A stretch of DNA of 34,239 nucleotides, from positions 1 to 34,239 of the forward strand of contig CAYSVN010000006.1 of assembly GCA_964434585.1 (NCBI GenBank), given 5' to 3'. Under the pieces are notes generated by a model. The model did not search any database. It saw only the letters and a list, made by a program, of their open reading frames with translations, and had not been told where the DNA came from. The number at the start of each line of letters is the position of its first letter. Positions within the stretch are counted from its first letter, which is position 1. The translations under genes and the position numbers were made by a program. The DNA is from CAYSVN01 sp964434585. Lineage in GTDB: Bacteria; Patescibacteriota; Gracilibacteria; Peribacterales; Peribacteraceae. Positions 13,707-19,875 of the stretch are shown piece by piece.

Positions 13707-14151
13707 GTCTATAGCCAGCATCAAGTGCTTGTTTAAGCGTTTTAAAATAGACACGATTTTTTGGTGTCAGTTTGCTACCCTGGCTACTTTGCACATGGTA
13801 AACCTTGCTACCATTTTTACTAGCTACATAGCGCATGCCTGTCGGCACTAATACAGAAATATGGTTTGTTAACAGTGACGTTCCCGCTACAGAAAATGTA
13901 GTATCTTCGGTTGGAATCACCTGGTTTTCACCAATAAAAACACGTACATCTCCTTGAATATTACCCACAATATTACCTGCTTCCATACGGTCAATTTGTA
14001 CGACCGGTATTACCTTAGCAATCTTTGCTGATTGCACATTAATTTCGGCAGTAAGCGCCATACTACTTATTATGCGCCCAATTAAAAACCCAATCACTAA
14101 AGCAATGGCTACGGCAAACATTATTGATGATAGACGGGCATGGTGAATCAT
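13702..14151 (-). CDS. Membrane-anchored protein with a Cys-less Ada-type metal-binding-like domain
   Basis: 149 residues. One N-terminal membrane helix (about 9-33), an extracytoplasmic region, and a C-terminal module reading YVASKNGSKVYHVQSSQGSK and ending NRVYFKTLKQALDAGYR. That module follows the pattern of Ada-like zinc-binding domains found at the C termini of many surface proteins (SKNGxxYHxxxCxxxxxxxxxNRxxFxxxxxAxxxGYxxC). The cysteines are missing: Ser and Gly stand in the first position, and the protein ends before the last one. The fold may persist without metal. TATAAT lies 8 nt before the ATG. Confidence 0.7.
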   Translation of the reverse strand: MIHHARLSSIMFAVAIALVIGFLIGRIISSMALTAEINVQSAKIAKVIPVVQIDRMEAGNIVGNIQGDVRVFIGENQVIPTEDTTFSVAGTSLLTNHISVLVPTGMRYVASKNGSKVYHVQSSQGSKLTPKNRVYFKTLKQALDAGYRQ

Positions 14152-14190
14152 AGTTTATCATTATAGCGATAGTGATATTTTTAGCAAGAT

Positions 14191-14424
14191 CTACTCCCTT
14201 GGCTTTAAAGTTCCCGCTAAACCAATAAAATCATTACGGTCTTTTCCATGCCAAAGTGGCATACCATTTACTATGCGCTGACGTAGTGCTTCAATTTTTT
14301 CCATAGATCCTGGAATTGCATCGGTTGGAATAAAATCAGCACCTGCATTCGGCACAAAATCTTCATCATGTCCGTATTCTAAAATAGCTTCAAAGACATT
14401 ATTAATTTGTTTACGATTAGACAT
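14191..14424 (-). CDS. Small conserved-looking protein
   Basis: 77 residues without membrane segment or signal. The central block PGSMEKIEALRQRIVNGMPL, followed by WHGKD, resembles a short motif (PGSPEK...LRER...G.PL.H..D) that I recall from small uncharacterised proteins of other phyla; this is from memory and weak. It lies 39 nt before the next minus-strand gene. No clear -10 at the leaderless spacing is seen. Confidence 0.55.
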   Translation of the reverse strand: MSNRKQINNVFEAILEYGHDEDFVPNAGADFIPTDAIPGSMEKIEALRQRIVNGMPLWHGKDRNDFIGLAGTLKPRE

Positions 14425-14449
14425 ATATTAAGAGAAAAATAATAAAACC

Positions 14450-14485
14450 ATTGATAATAATACTTTTTTTAAAAAAAATATCAAT
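14450..14485 (-). terminator. Possible terminator after yaaA
   Basis: ATTGATA and TATCAAT form a perfect 7-bp outer stem whose interior is T8 and A7 runs. It lies about 20 nt past the yaaA stop. The stem is entirely AT-rich apart from one G-C pair, so confidence is low. Confidence 0.3.
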
Positions 14486-14506
14486 AGTAGCGAATAGTAT
14501 TTGTGC

Positions 14507-15262
14507 TCAACTCTTTAAAAATACCAACTCTTTATCTGACTCTGACTGCAACTTATACCCATCAACATTAAATGTAGTTAATTGCTCTATTATTTTTACA
14601 TTATTGGTAATACAAAAATCTATCATTTGGCCTCGAGCTTGCTTGGCAAGCATGGCAAAGGTTTTGGTAACACCTTTGCTGGTTTGTAAAAATGTAATAT
14701 TTATTGTTGGTACTGAAAGTGCTTTAAGATTGATCGCATCACTATACTCTTTTGAGGCGATATTCAGCACATATTGATGATTGTTATAATTAATGATTTG
14801 CTGTAATTGCTGAGTAAGTATTTCTTTCCAGAATGCCCTGAGAGCTCCTAAATTACCTAGCTTAGTGTTCATCTCTAGTCGATACGGTTGCATTAAATCT
14901 AACGGCCTTAGTACGCCATAAAGACCCGATAGAATACAAAGACTGTCCTGCGCATACTGTATTTGTGATGCACTGTAAGTATCAACTGGTATTTGCCTAA
15001 AAATGTGCCCAGCATACGTCCATAATGCTGGTCGGCTATTTTCTACGTTATGTACCTTATTCCACCGTTGATACCGCTGATAATTTAATGCTGTTAAATC
15101 ATTATTAGTTTTTAGTAGCACTCCTAAATCTGCCTGTGGTAGTTGTTGTAATGCTTTCGCAATTATAGTCGCATTACCTAGTAATAATGGCTGCGTATAA
15201 TCTAAGGCTGACAGTGTACCTTGTTGGTTAAGTGTTTTTGCGGGAGCGGTAAGAATGAGCAT
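14507..15262 (-). CDS. yaaA: YaaA family peroxide-stress protein
   Basis: 251 residues of the DUF328/YaaA family. In E. coli YaaA limits Fenton damage by lowering free iron during peroxide stress. Family blocks seen: the N terminus MLILTAPAKTLN (usually MLIVISPAKTLD), the central CILSGLYGVLRPLDLMQPYR followed by LEMNTKL, LNIASKEYSDAI, and the late AKQARGQMIDFCI. The GIY-YIG gene 2 stop lies 10 nt upstream, so the two may share a transcript starting near tRNA-Arg. The redoxin gene nearby also suits an oxidative-stress role. Confidence 0.92.
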   Translation of the reverse strand: MLILTAPAKTLNQQGTLSALDYTQPLLLGNATIIAKALQQLPQADLGVLLKTNNDLTALNYQRYQRWNKVHNVENSRPALWTYAGHIFRQIPVDTYSASQIQYAQDSLCILSGLYGVLRPLDLMQPYRLEMNTKLGNLGALRAFWKEILTQQLQQIINYNNHQYVLNIASKEYSDAINLKALSVPTINITFLQTSKGVTKTFAMLAKQARGQMIDFCITNNVKIIEQLTTFNVDGYKLQSESDKELVFLKS

Positions 15263-15272
15263 AGATAAGATA

Positions 15273-15545
15273 CTACGTGTACTTGGTTTGATTTTGAAGT
15301 AAATAATGCTTTAATTGTTTTTTTAAAAATTTCCAACCTGACCCACTTTTTAAAAACTTCTCTCTGCCAATTGCATCCATTTTATAAATATAAGTTTCAC
15401 AATAAATAAGCTTCCATTTTTTTTCTTTGGCAGTTGATTTATTTTTATGTTGGTTATGCTGCGATAATCTTCGTTTTAAATTACTTGTATAGCCAATGTA
15501 CCATTTAGTATTAGGCTCGCTTTCTAGTAGATAAACATGATACAT
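15273..15545 (-). CDS. GIY-YIG family endonuclease-like protein 2
   Basis: Single GIY-YIG domain of about 90 residues. HVYLL carries the first tyrosine, WYIGYT is the YIG block, NLKRR carries the Arg, and the catalytic Glu is probably in GREKFLKSGSG. I chose the ATG at 15545 because the paralogues begin the domain 2-4 residues after their Met; an in-frame ATG at 15563 would add six residues. It is clearly more distant from the other two copies than they are from each other. It lies downstream of tRNA-Arg(CCT) and a triple-hairpin segment, and directly upstream of yaaA. Confidence 0.85.
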   Translation of the reverse strand: MYHVYLLESEPNTKWYIGYTSNLKRRLSQHNQHKNKSTAKEKKWKLIYCETYIYKMDAIGREKFLKSGSGWKFLKKQLKHYLLQNQTKYT

Positions 15546-15608
15546 AGTCAATGAATATATCATACTATCTTTATATTGTCATTATAATATTTACTATTTA
15601 AGTTGTTA

Positions 15609-15697
15609 TTGGCGGCGCCACGTTAGTCGCTGCCAATGTCACGTAAAACTGCTACGCAATAACGTGACACGTAAAAGTCGTATGCGACTTTTACGTG
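15609..15697 (-). other. Three consecutive hairpins between tRNA-Arg(CCT) and GIY-YIG gene 2
   Basis: Three dyads lie end to end: TTGGCGGCG/CGCTGCCAA (15609-15636, one wobble), TGTCACGT/ACGTGACA (15637-15669, perfect), and CACGTAAAAGTCG/CGACTTTTACGTG (15668-15697, perfect 13 bp with a TATG loop). The last overlaps the encoded CCA end of the tRNA by 2 nt. They could end or process the tRNA transcript, or form one structured RNA. No T-run follows, so simple termination is not obvious. Confidence 0.6.
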
Positions 15698-15770
15698 GTG
15701 TCCCCAGTAGGAATCGAACCTACATCTATTCCTTAGGAGGGAATCGTTCTATCCATTAAACTATAGGGAC
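15696..15770 (-). tRNA. tRNA-Arg (anticodon CCT)
   Basis: The cloverleaf closes: acceptor GTCCCTA pairs with TGGGGAC, the discriminator is A and CCA is encoded. The anticodon stem ATTCC/GGAAT encloses the loop CTCCTAA, so the anticodon is CCT (reads AGG). The T arm holds GGTTCGATTCC. It diverges from the second tRNA-Arg gene, and the 68 bp between them must hold both promoters. Confidence 0.93.
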
Positions 15771-15838
15771 AGTTGCAATTAATGGTAGAGTGACTATACT
15801 TTATATCCAATTAGCCGTGTAGGTTAATTCTAACATGT

Positions 15839-15915
15839 GCATGCGTAGCTCAGCTGGATAGAGCACTGGTCTTCGGAACCAGGTGTCGGGGGTTCGAATC
15901 CCTCCGCGTGCACCA
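15839..15915 (+). tRNA. tRNA-Arg (anticodon TCG)
   Basis: Acceptor GCATGCG pairs with CGCGTGC (one G-T), and CCA is encoded. The D arm has AGCTCAGCTGGATAGAGC. The anticodon stem CTGGT/ACCAG encloses the loop CTTCGGA, giving anticodon TCG, which would read CGN codons. The T arm is GGGGGTTCGAATCCCTC. It points toward the SSB gene. Confidence 0.93.
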
Positions 15916-15925
15916 TTTACATATT

Positions 15926-15957
15926 AAAAAACAGCCACCCAATTAAATGAGCAGCTG
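15926..15957 (-). terminator. Terminator after the SSB gene
   Basis: On the minus strand CAGCTGC pairs with GTGGCTG (7 bp with two G-U pairs) and is followed directly by T6. It lies about 20 nt beyond the SSB stop. Confidence 0.5.
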
Positions 15958-15975
15958 CCTTTTATTGTAGTGTAA

Positions 15976-16857
15976 TTAGAACGGCAGATCGCTCGCTTTA
16001 ATTTCTGATACCGGGTAGTTAACCTCTGGCACAGGCACGGTTGCTGGAGCAGCTTGCTCGGTTGGCAATGGTGCATTGTTTGCAGGAGGTGTAGGTGCAG
16101 CAGATGCTACTGGTGCGCTATCGCTTGCAATGTTAGTACTGGCAGCTTCGTTTTTTGTACCAAGTAGTGTTACTTGCTCTGCAATAATTTCTGTTGTGGT
16201 TCGTTTTTTACCATCTGGAGTTTCCCACGCTCTAGTTTGCAATCGACCAGAAACATACACACGGTTTCCACGGCGAATGTGTTGGTTAATTTCATCTGCT
16301 AAGCTGTCCCAAGCAACAACACGGTGCCATTCGTTACGTTCTTGCGTTTCGCCTGAAGTTTTATCTTTCCAGCGTTCATTAGTTGCAACTGAAAATGTAA
16401 TAACACTTTTACCATTAGGGGTTGTACGCATTTCTGGGTCTTGTCCTAGGTTACCAATAACCTCGGCTCGGTTACACATATCGGTAACAAGCTTCGCACC
16501 ACTTGGGGCAGGCATTTGCCCATCTTTAGGGTCTGTCATAAGCATATCTAATGCTACTACTTTTGTTTTATTACGTTTTTCGCCAGATTCATTATCGTCC
16601 CAGCTATCGGTTTGCAAACGACCAGCAATAAATACTTGGCCACCTGGCTTAATAAATTGACCAGCAGTCTCAGCCATACGGCCCCAAACAGTTACGGTAA
16701 AAAAGCTTTTACCAGTCATGGTTTGGCCTTCGTTTGATGTAAATGTGTACGGCACTACTAAATTAAGATCGGTAACACTAGCGCCGCTAGGTGTTGTTCG
16801 AACTTCTACTGGTTGGGTTTGGTACCCAAGAATGTGAATACGATTTAAAGAATACAT
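15976..16857 (-). CDS. ssb: Single-stranded DNA-binding protein with two OB folds
   Basis: 293 residues. Two OB domains lie in tandem: residues 1-112 (starting MYSLNRIHILGYQTQPVEVR) and about 127-235 (starting MCNRAEVIGNLGQDPEMR, with WHRVVAWD and YVSGRLQTRAWE). A Pro/Ala-rich linker leads to the acidic tip DLPF, the partner-binding tail typical of SSB. Most bacterial SSBs have one OB fold and act as tetramers; a two-OB subunit is expected to act as a dimer, as in Deinococcus and Thermus. The first domain is more diverged. TATACT lies directly before the ATG, and a consensus DnaA box sits upstream. Confidence 0.93.
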   Translation of the reverse strand: MYSLNRIHILGYQTQPVEVRTTPSGASVTDLNLVVPYTFTSNEGQTMTGKSFFTVTVWGRMAETAGQFIKPGGQVFIAGRLQTDSWDDNESGEKRNKTKVVALDMLMTDPKDGQMPAPSGAKLVTDMCNRAEVIGNLGQDPEMRTTPNGKSVITFSVATNERWKDKTSGETQERNEWHRVVAWDSLADEINQHIRRGNRVYVSGRLQTRAWETPDGKKRTTTEIIAEQVTLLGTKNEAASTNIASDSAPVASAAPTPPANNAPLPTEQAAPATVPVPEVNYPVSEIKASDLPF

Positions 16858-16962
16858 AGTATAAGGGGGGAATAAAAAAGGAGGCAGTTAAGCCTGTGTT
16901 GTAAAAATGTTCGGAGAGATTTGCAAATTTCGATATCAACTTACGAACAATACTATTTATAC

Positions 16963-16971
16963 TTATCCACA
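16963..16971 (+). promoter_or_regulatory. DnaA-box-like 9-mer upstream of ssb
   Basis: TTATCCACA, a perfect DnaA-box consensus, about 105 bp upstream of the ssb start, between a TTGCAA/TATAAA promoter-like pair on the minus strand. It is a single box with no companions or AT-rich unwinding repeats, so it could be a DnaA-controlled promoter or chance. Confidence 0.3.
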
Positions 16972-17075
16972 AATTAATTGCAAGCTTCTGAATGTGGCAA
17001 TCATTTTATTTTTATGTTGTAATGTTATTTTTGGATACTAGTAGTAACATGTGTTTAACCATTTAAATTAAAGGC

Positions 17076-17130
17076 AAAACAACGTATAATAGGCTCATAA
17101 AAAAATTACTCTTTATTACTGCGTTGTTTT
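17076..17130. promoter_or_regulatory. Promoter of the SufB/D-like gene with a 9-bp inverted repeat
   Basis: TATAAT at 17085-17090 is preceded directly by AAAACAACG (17076-17084), whose exact complement CGTTGTTTT lies at 17122-17130. TTTAAA stands 17 bp upstream of the -10. The repeat flanks the transcription start and may be an operator or a 5'-UTR hairpin. This is one of the few genes in the window with a real leader (about 45 nt). Confidence 0.45.
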
Positions 17131-17142
17131 TTCTACTAACCC

Positions 17143-17919
17143 TTGCTTAATAATACTTCTCTACTCTCGGCCCTCCAGAATACAGCTATAGAAGTTATTA
17201 CCGTTAAAGAAGAATGTTATAAATTAAATGTCGCTAGTAAACAGCAGCAAACAGTAGTGCTTTATTGTGAAGTTTCAACCGCTATTACCATCACTGTTGA
17301 AGATTATAGCCAACTTGAGTTAGTTATTTTAAGTAATGCAGACTTAACAAACCAGTCTATAGAGCTTAGTAGTACTATTGGCACTGAAGCCAAACTCCAT
17401 AACTACCCACTTTTTGTACAGCATAGCGATATTGCATTTGGCTGCCGTAATGAAATTACTGGCCGCCGTGGCCATAGCGATGTGCACCTTATTACCCATT
17501 CTGTTGGTAACCAAACTGCCTCTATGAGCTGTACCAATATATTTAACGGTAAAGACGGCACAGGTGAAATGACTATGAAAGGCGTGGCGGAAGATACTGC
17601 TATTTTAAATTATGAAGGCCTGATTGATATTGGTTTAAAGGGCGGTGGCACCGATACCTATTTAACCCAAGAGGTATTAATGCTTGATGTTACTGCAACT
17701 GCTAATGCTATACCTGGGCTAGAAATTAAAACGAACGATGTAAAGGCTAGCCACAGTGCAACTGTAGCAAAAGTAACTGATGAAGACTTATTTTACTTTG
17801 GAAGCAGGGGTATAGACCAAACAACTGCTAGAAAAATGTTTGTAGAGGGGTTTTTATTATCTAGTCTGGATGCTATTAAAAATAGTATTTTAAAAGAAGT
17901 GCTGATTTCAAACGAGTAA
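17143..17919 (+). CDS. Orphan SufB/SufD-family protein
   Basis: 258 residues of the SUF Fe-S assembly scaffold family. The C-terminal signature is clear: PGLEIKTNDVKASHSATVAK, then EDLFYFGSRGIDQTTARKMF. The preceding region forms the beta-helix core (HNYPLFVQHSDIAFGCRNE, then HSDVHLITHSVGNQTASM). It is much shorter than SufB (about 480) or SufD (about 420), lacking most of the N-terminal region. Neither SufC nor SufS/SufU is near. The start is a TTG, because an in-frame stop lies two codons upstream; no Shine-Dalgarno is seen. It may be a minimal scaffold, or it may have a different partner; function is inferred only from the family. Confidence 0.85.
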   Translation: MLNNTSLLSALQNTAIEVITVKEECYKLNVASKQQQTVVLYCEVSTAITITVEDYSQLELVILSNADLTNQSIELSSTIGTEAKLHNYPLFVQHSDIAFGCRNEITGRRGHSDVHLITHSVGNQTASMSCTNIFNGKDGTGEMTMKGVAEDTAILNYEGLIDIGLKGGGTDTYLTQEVLMLDVTATANAIPGLEIKTNDVKASHSATVAKVTDEDLFYFGSRGIDQTTARKMFVEGFLLSSLDAIKNSILKEVLISNE

Positions 17920-17920
17920 T

Positions 17921-17940
17921 AAAAAACACCTCTCGGTGCT
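17921..17940 (-). terminator. Terminator after rpmB (possibly bidirectional)
   Basis: On the minus strand CACC-GAGA-GGTG is followed by T6. It lies in the 46 bp between the convergent SufB/D-like gene and rpmB. On the plus strand the hairpin is followed by CTTAGTTTTT, a weaker T-run. Confidence 0.5.
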
Positions 17941-17965
17941 TAGTTTTTAGTGTTATTTATTATAT

Positions 17966-18175
17966 TTATACTTTTTTACCTGCAGCCATACGCTTTGTCA
18001 TTGTGCGAAGAGCACTTGTAGAAAGTCGCATTTTTTTGTAGGCCTTTGTAACAGGGTCCCATACACGTGTAACCTGAATATTAGGCTTAAACGTACGCCT
18101 TGTAGCGCGCTTAGAGTGACTACGGTTGTTACCAACCATCGTTCGCTTGCCGGTTTTTTGACATACTCTTGGCAT
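17966..18175 (-). CDS. rpmB: 50S ribosomal protein L28
   Basis: 69 residues, basic. The family pattern is clear: MPRVCQKTGKRTMVGNNRSH, then SKRATRRTFKPN and LRTMTKRMAAGK. The single Cys5 suggests the non-zinc form, since a full Cys-x2-Cys...Cys-x2-Cys set is absent. The gene is alone (no rpmG), converges with the SufB/D-like gene, and is followed by a good terminator. Confidence 0.95.
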   Translation of the reverse strand: MPRVCQKTGKRTMVGNNRSHSKRATRRTFKPNIQVTRVWDPVTKAYKKMRLSTSALRTMTKRMAAGKKV

Positions 18176-18223
18176 TGGAACGGTATTATGGGGAAAAGAT
18201 GATTTGAAAGCAAGGGAAAAACT

Positions 18224-18330
18224 AAAAGTTGCAGAGGTTTAAGATGTGTCAGAAGTTGAAAAGGTTTCTTAGCTCAATAAACATATTAAATTGGGAAACC
18301 TTTGACACCTCTGCCACCTCTGCAACTTTT
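18224..18330. repeat. Long palindromic repeat, type B (best copy)
   Basis: The arms begin and end with the exact 15-nt match AAAAGTTGCAGAGGT and its complement, then continue with degenerate GTGTCAGA(A/G)GTTG units. It lies directly after the stop of the CcdA-thioredoxin gene (minus strand). It is the reference copy for the family also seen at 11631-11745, 28952-29054 and inside the coding region at 18796-18902. Confidence 0.75.
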
Positions 18331-18331
18331 A

Positions 18332-19747
18332 TTAAACTTCTCGTAACAACTCCTCTATCACCTCTGGAATCTCATCGTAAGCTCCTTCTCCAAAGTGGTT
18401 ATAGCGAATGTTTCCTTGTTTATCGATAATATAGGCAGCGGGCCAATAACGATTGTTAAAAGCGCGCCAGGTTTTGTAGTCGTTATCTTGCACTATCGGG
18501 TACGGTAAATTGTGCTTTTTAATGGCAGCGGCAACATTAGCCTCTTTATGCTCAAAGGCAAATTCTGGTGTATGGACCCCAATTAACACAAAATCTTTAT
18601 TATCTTTAAATTTTTCAAAGTAGCTAGAGACATGTGGAAACGTGCGAATACAATTAATGCAGCTATAGGTCCAAAAATCAATCATCACTACCTTACCTTT
18701 AAGTTCGTTGTTACTAATGGGTTCACTATTATGCCAAGCGCCTAAGCCTGTTAAGCCAGGGAATGGTTTTATGATAGGAAGATTGCTTACAAAGGCTGCA
18801 GATGTGTCAGAGGTCTCAGGTGTTGCAGCTGGCGCCTCGTCTTTGCTCGGGATGACAGCCGCTTCTTCAATGTCTGCAACATCTTTAACCCTTTCAACTT
18901 TTGTCTCGGGTCGTTCAAAATTTTCAAATAATTGCTGTTCAATGGCGGTTCCTTTCATCCCCCACTCGGTATTCTGCACTAACCAGGTTTCAAGATCTCT
19001 AAACCAACCAAAACTTAAACTAAGTGCGGTAATAATAAGAATAACTCCTGACACTTTTTTAATTGTCCCAGAATACTTGTTAATACTCCGTAACGAGCGC
19101 AGCGTGTACTGGCCGCCATAGCCAATAATAAGTAGTGGTAATGCTGCACCAAGCCCGTAAGTTGTTAATAAAAGCAGTGCCCTTGGTCCTGGGTCATCAC
19201 GCACGAGTGTCAGTACAAACCCAAGTGCAGGCCCAGCACATGGCACCCATACTAATCCTAGTGTTAAACCAATAAGCAGTGGCGATAAATGGTTATGCCT
19301 TGGTGATTTTTTTACCACACTGTTTTGTACGTTACTTCCAAAATTTTGGATACGCTGGCTAATGCGCCCTCCAACCAACATTAATACGCAACCAATAAGT
19401 ACTGCAATAGGCACTGCTAGCAGCCCTTGGCTGTAGTATAAAAGCACACCACCAATAGTTGCCCCAATAATATGGAATGTTTTATTATGGCTTATAAAGC
19501 CAAGTCCGAAGAGTACCAGTGCGTAATACATACTTATTTGTATGAGGCCACTCCAAGATACAAACTGTTTAATAAATACGTTTAACATAAACGTAAATAG
19601 CACAAAGCTTATAACCATTCCAACACTTACCAGAAGCGGGCGCCACGGGTTTTTATCGGTAATACTGGTCCCTACAACAATAGGAATAAGCGGTAAAATA
19701 CATGGTAGTAAAATAGTAACTACGCCTGCTACAAAAAATAAAAGCAT
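18332..19747 (-). CDS. CcdA/DsbD-like membrane protein fused to a thioredoxin-like domain (DipZ type)
   Basis: 471 residues. Seven or so membrane helices fill residues 1-255, with the paired-Cys motifs LPCILPLIP (near residue 16) and VPCAGPALG typical of CcdA/DsbD electron carriers. A charged linker of about 60 residues leads to a TlpA/DipZ-like thioredoxin domain with the redox site YSCINC and RYWPAAYIIDKQGNIRYNHF. It should carry electrons from cytoplasmic thioredoxin across the membrane to its own outer domain. The linker DNA (18796-18902) has the sequence of two intergenic repeat families found elsewhere in the window. The next two genes encode further exported redox or metal proteins. 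The -10 candidate lies 14-23 nt upstream. Confidence 0.93.
   Translation of the reverse strand: MLLFFVAGVVTILLPCILPLIPIVVGTSITDKNPWRPLLVSVGMVISFVLFTFMLNVFIKQFVSWSGLIQISMYYALVLFGLGFISHNKTFHIIGATIGGVLLYYSQGLLAVPIAVLIGCVLMLVGGRISQRIQNFGSNVQNSVVKKSPRHNHLSPLLIGLTLGLVWVPCAGPALGFVLTLVRDDPGPRALLLLTTYGLGAALPLLIIGYGGQYTLRSLRSINKYSGTIKKVSGVILIITALSLSFGWFRDLETWLVQNTEWGMKGTAIEQQLFENFERPETKVERVKDVADIEEAAVIPSKDEAPAATPETSDTSAAFVSNLPIIKPFPGLTGLGAWHNSEPISNNELKGKVVMIDFWTYSCINCIRTFPHVSSYFEKFKDNKDFVLIGVHTPEFAFEHKEANVAAAIKKHNLPYPIVQDNDYKTWRAFNNRYWPAAYIIDKQGNIRYNHFGEGAYDEIPEVIEELLREV
18796..18902. repeat. Type B palindrome and REP-like core inside a coding linker
   Basis: Left arm 18796-18828 reads CTGCAGATGTGTCAGAGGTC and onward; right arm 18872-18902 is related to its complement (TCTGCAACATCTTTAACCCT and onward). 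Between them 18835-18857 matches, on the minus strand, the REP-like repeat after secY (TGTCATCCCGAGCAAAGACG; about 20 of 23 positions agree with the general pattern). The translated product is the linker VIPSKDEAPAATPETSDTSA. Confidence 0.6.
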
Positions 19748-19828
19748 AAATGTGTTAGGAGAATATATTTATTATAACGTAGTAGTATGTGCGAGGCGAT
19801 GATTAGGTGTAGTTTGCATTACGCCCAT

Positions 19829-19860
19829 AAAAAAACACTTACCGAAGTAAGTGTTTTTTT
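19829..19860. terminator. Bidirectional terminator after the thioredoxin lipoprotein gene
   Basis: AACACTTAC-CGAA-GTAAGTGTT is a perfect stem with a stable CGAA tetraloop, flanked by an A-run on the left and a T-run on the right. It lies 16 nt past the stop of the minus-strand lipoprotein gene. Confidence 0.85.
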
Positions 19861-19875
19861 CTCTAAAGGTAAAAA

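Noticed and set aside
15696..15915. The tRNA-Arg pair as attachment sites of an integrated element
   Set aside because: No integrase, recombinase or duplicated tRNA 3' fragment is seen in the window.
16963..16971. A replication origin near ssb
   Set aside because: There is only one DnaA box, no clustered boxes, no AT-rich 13-mers and no dnaA or dnaN nearby.
18229..18429. A plus-strand frame through the type B palindrome after the CcdA-thioredoxin gene
   Set aside because: It is a shadow across a repeat and the antisense of a well-supported gene.
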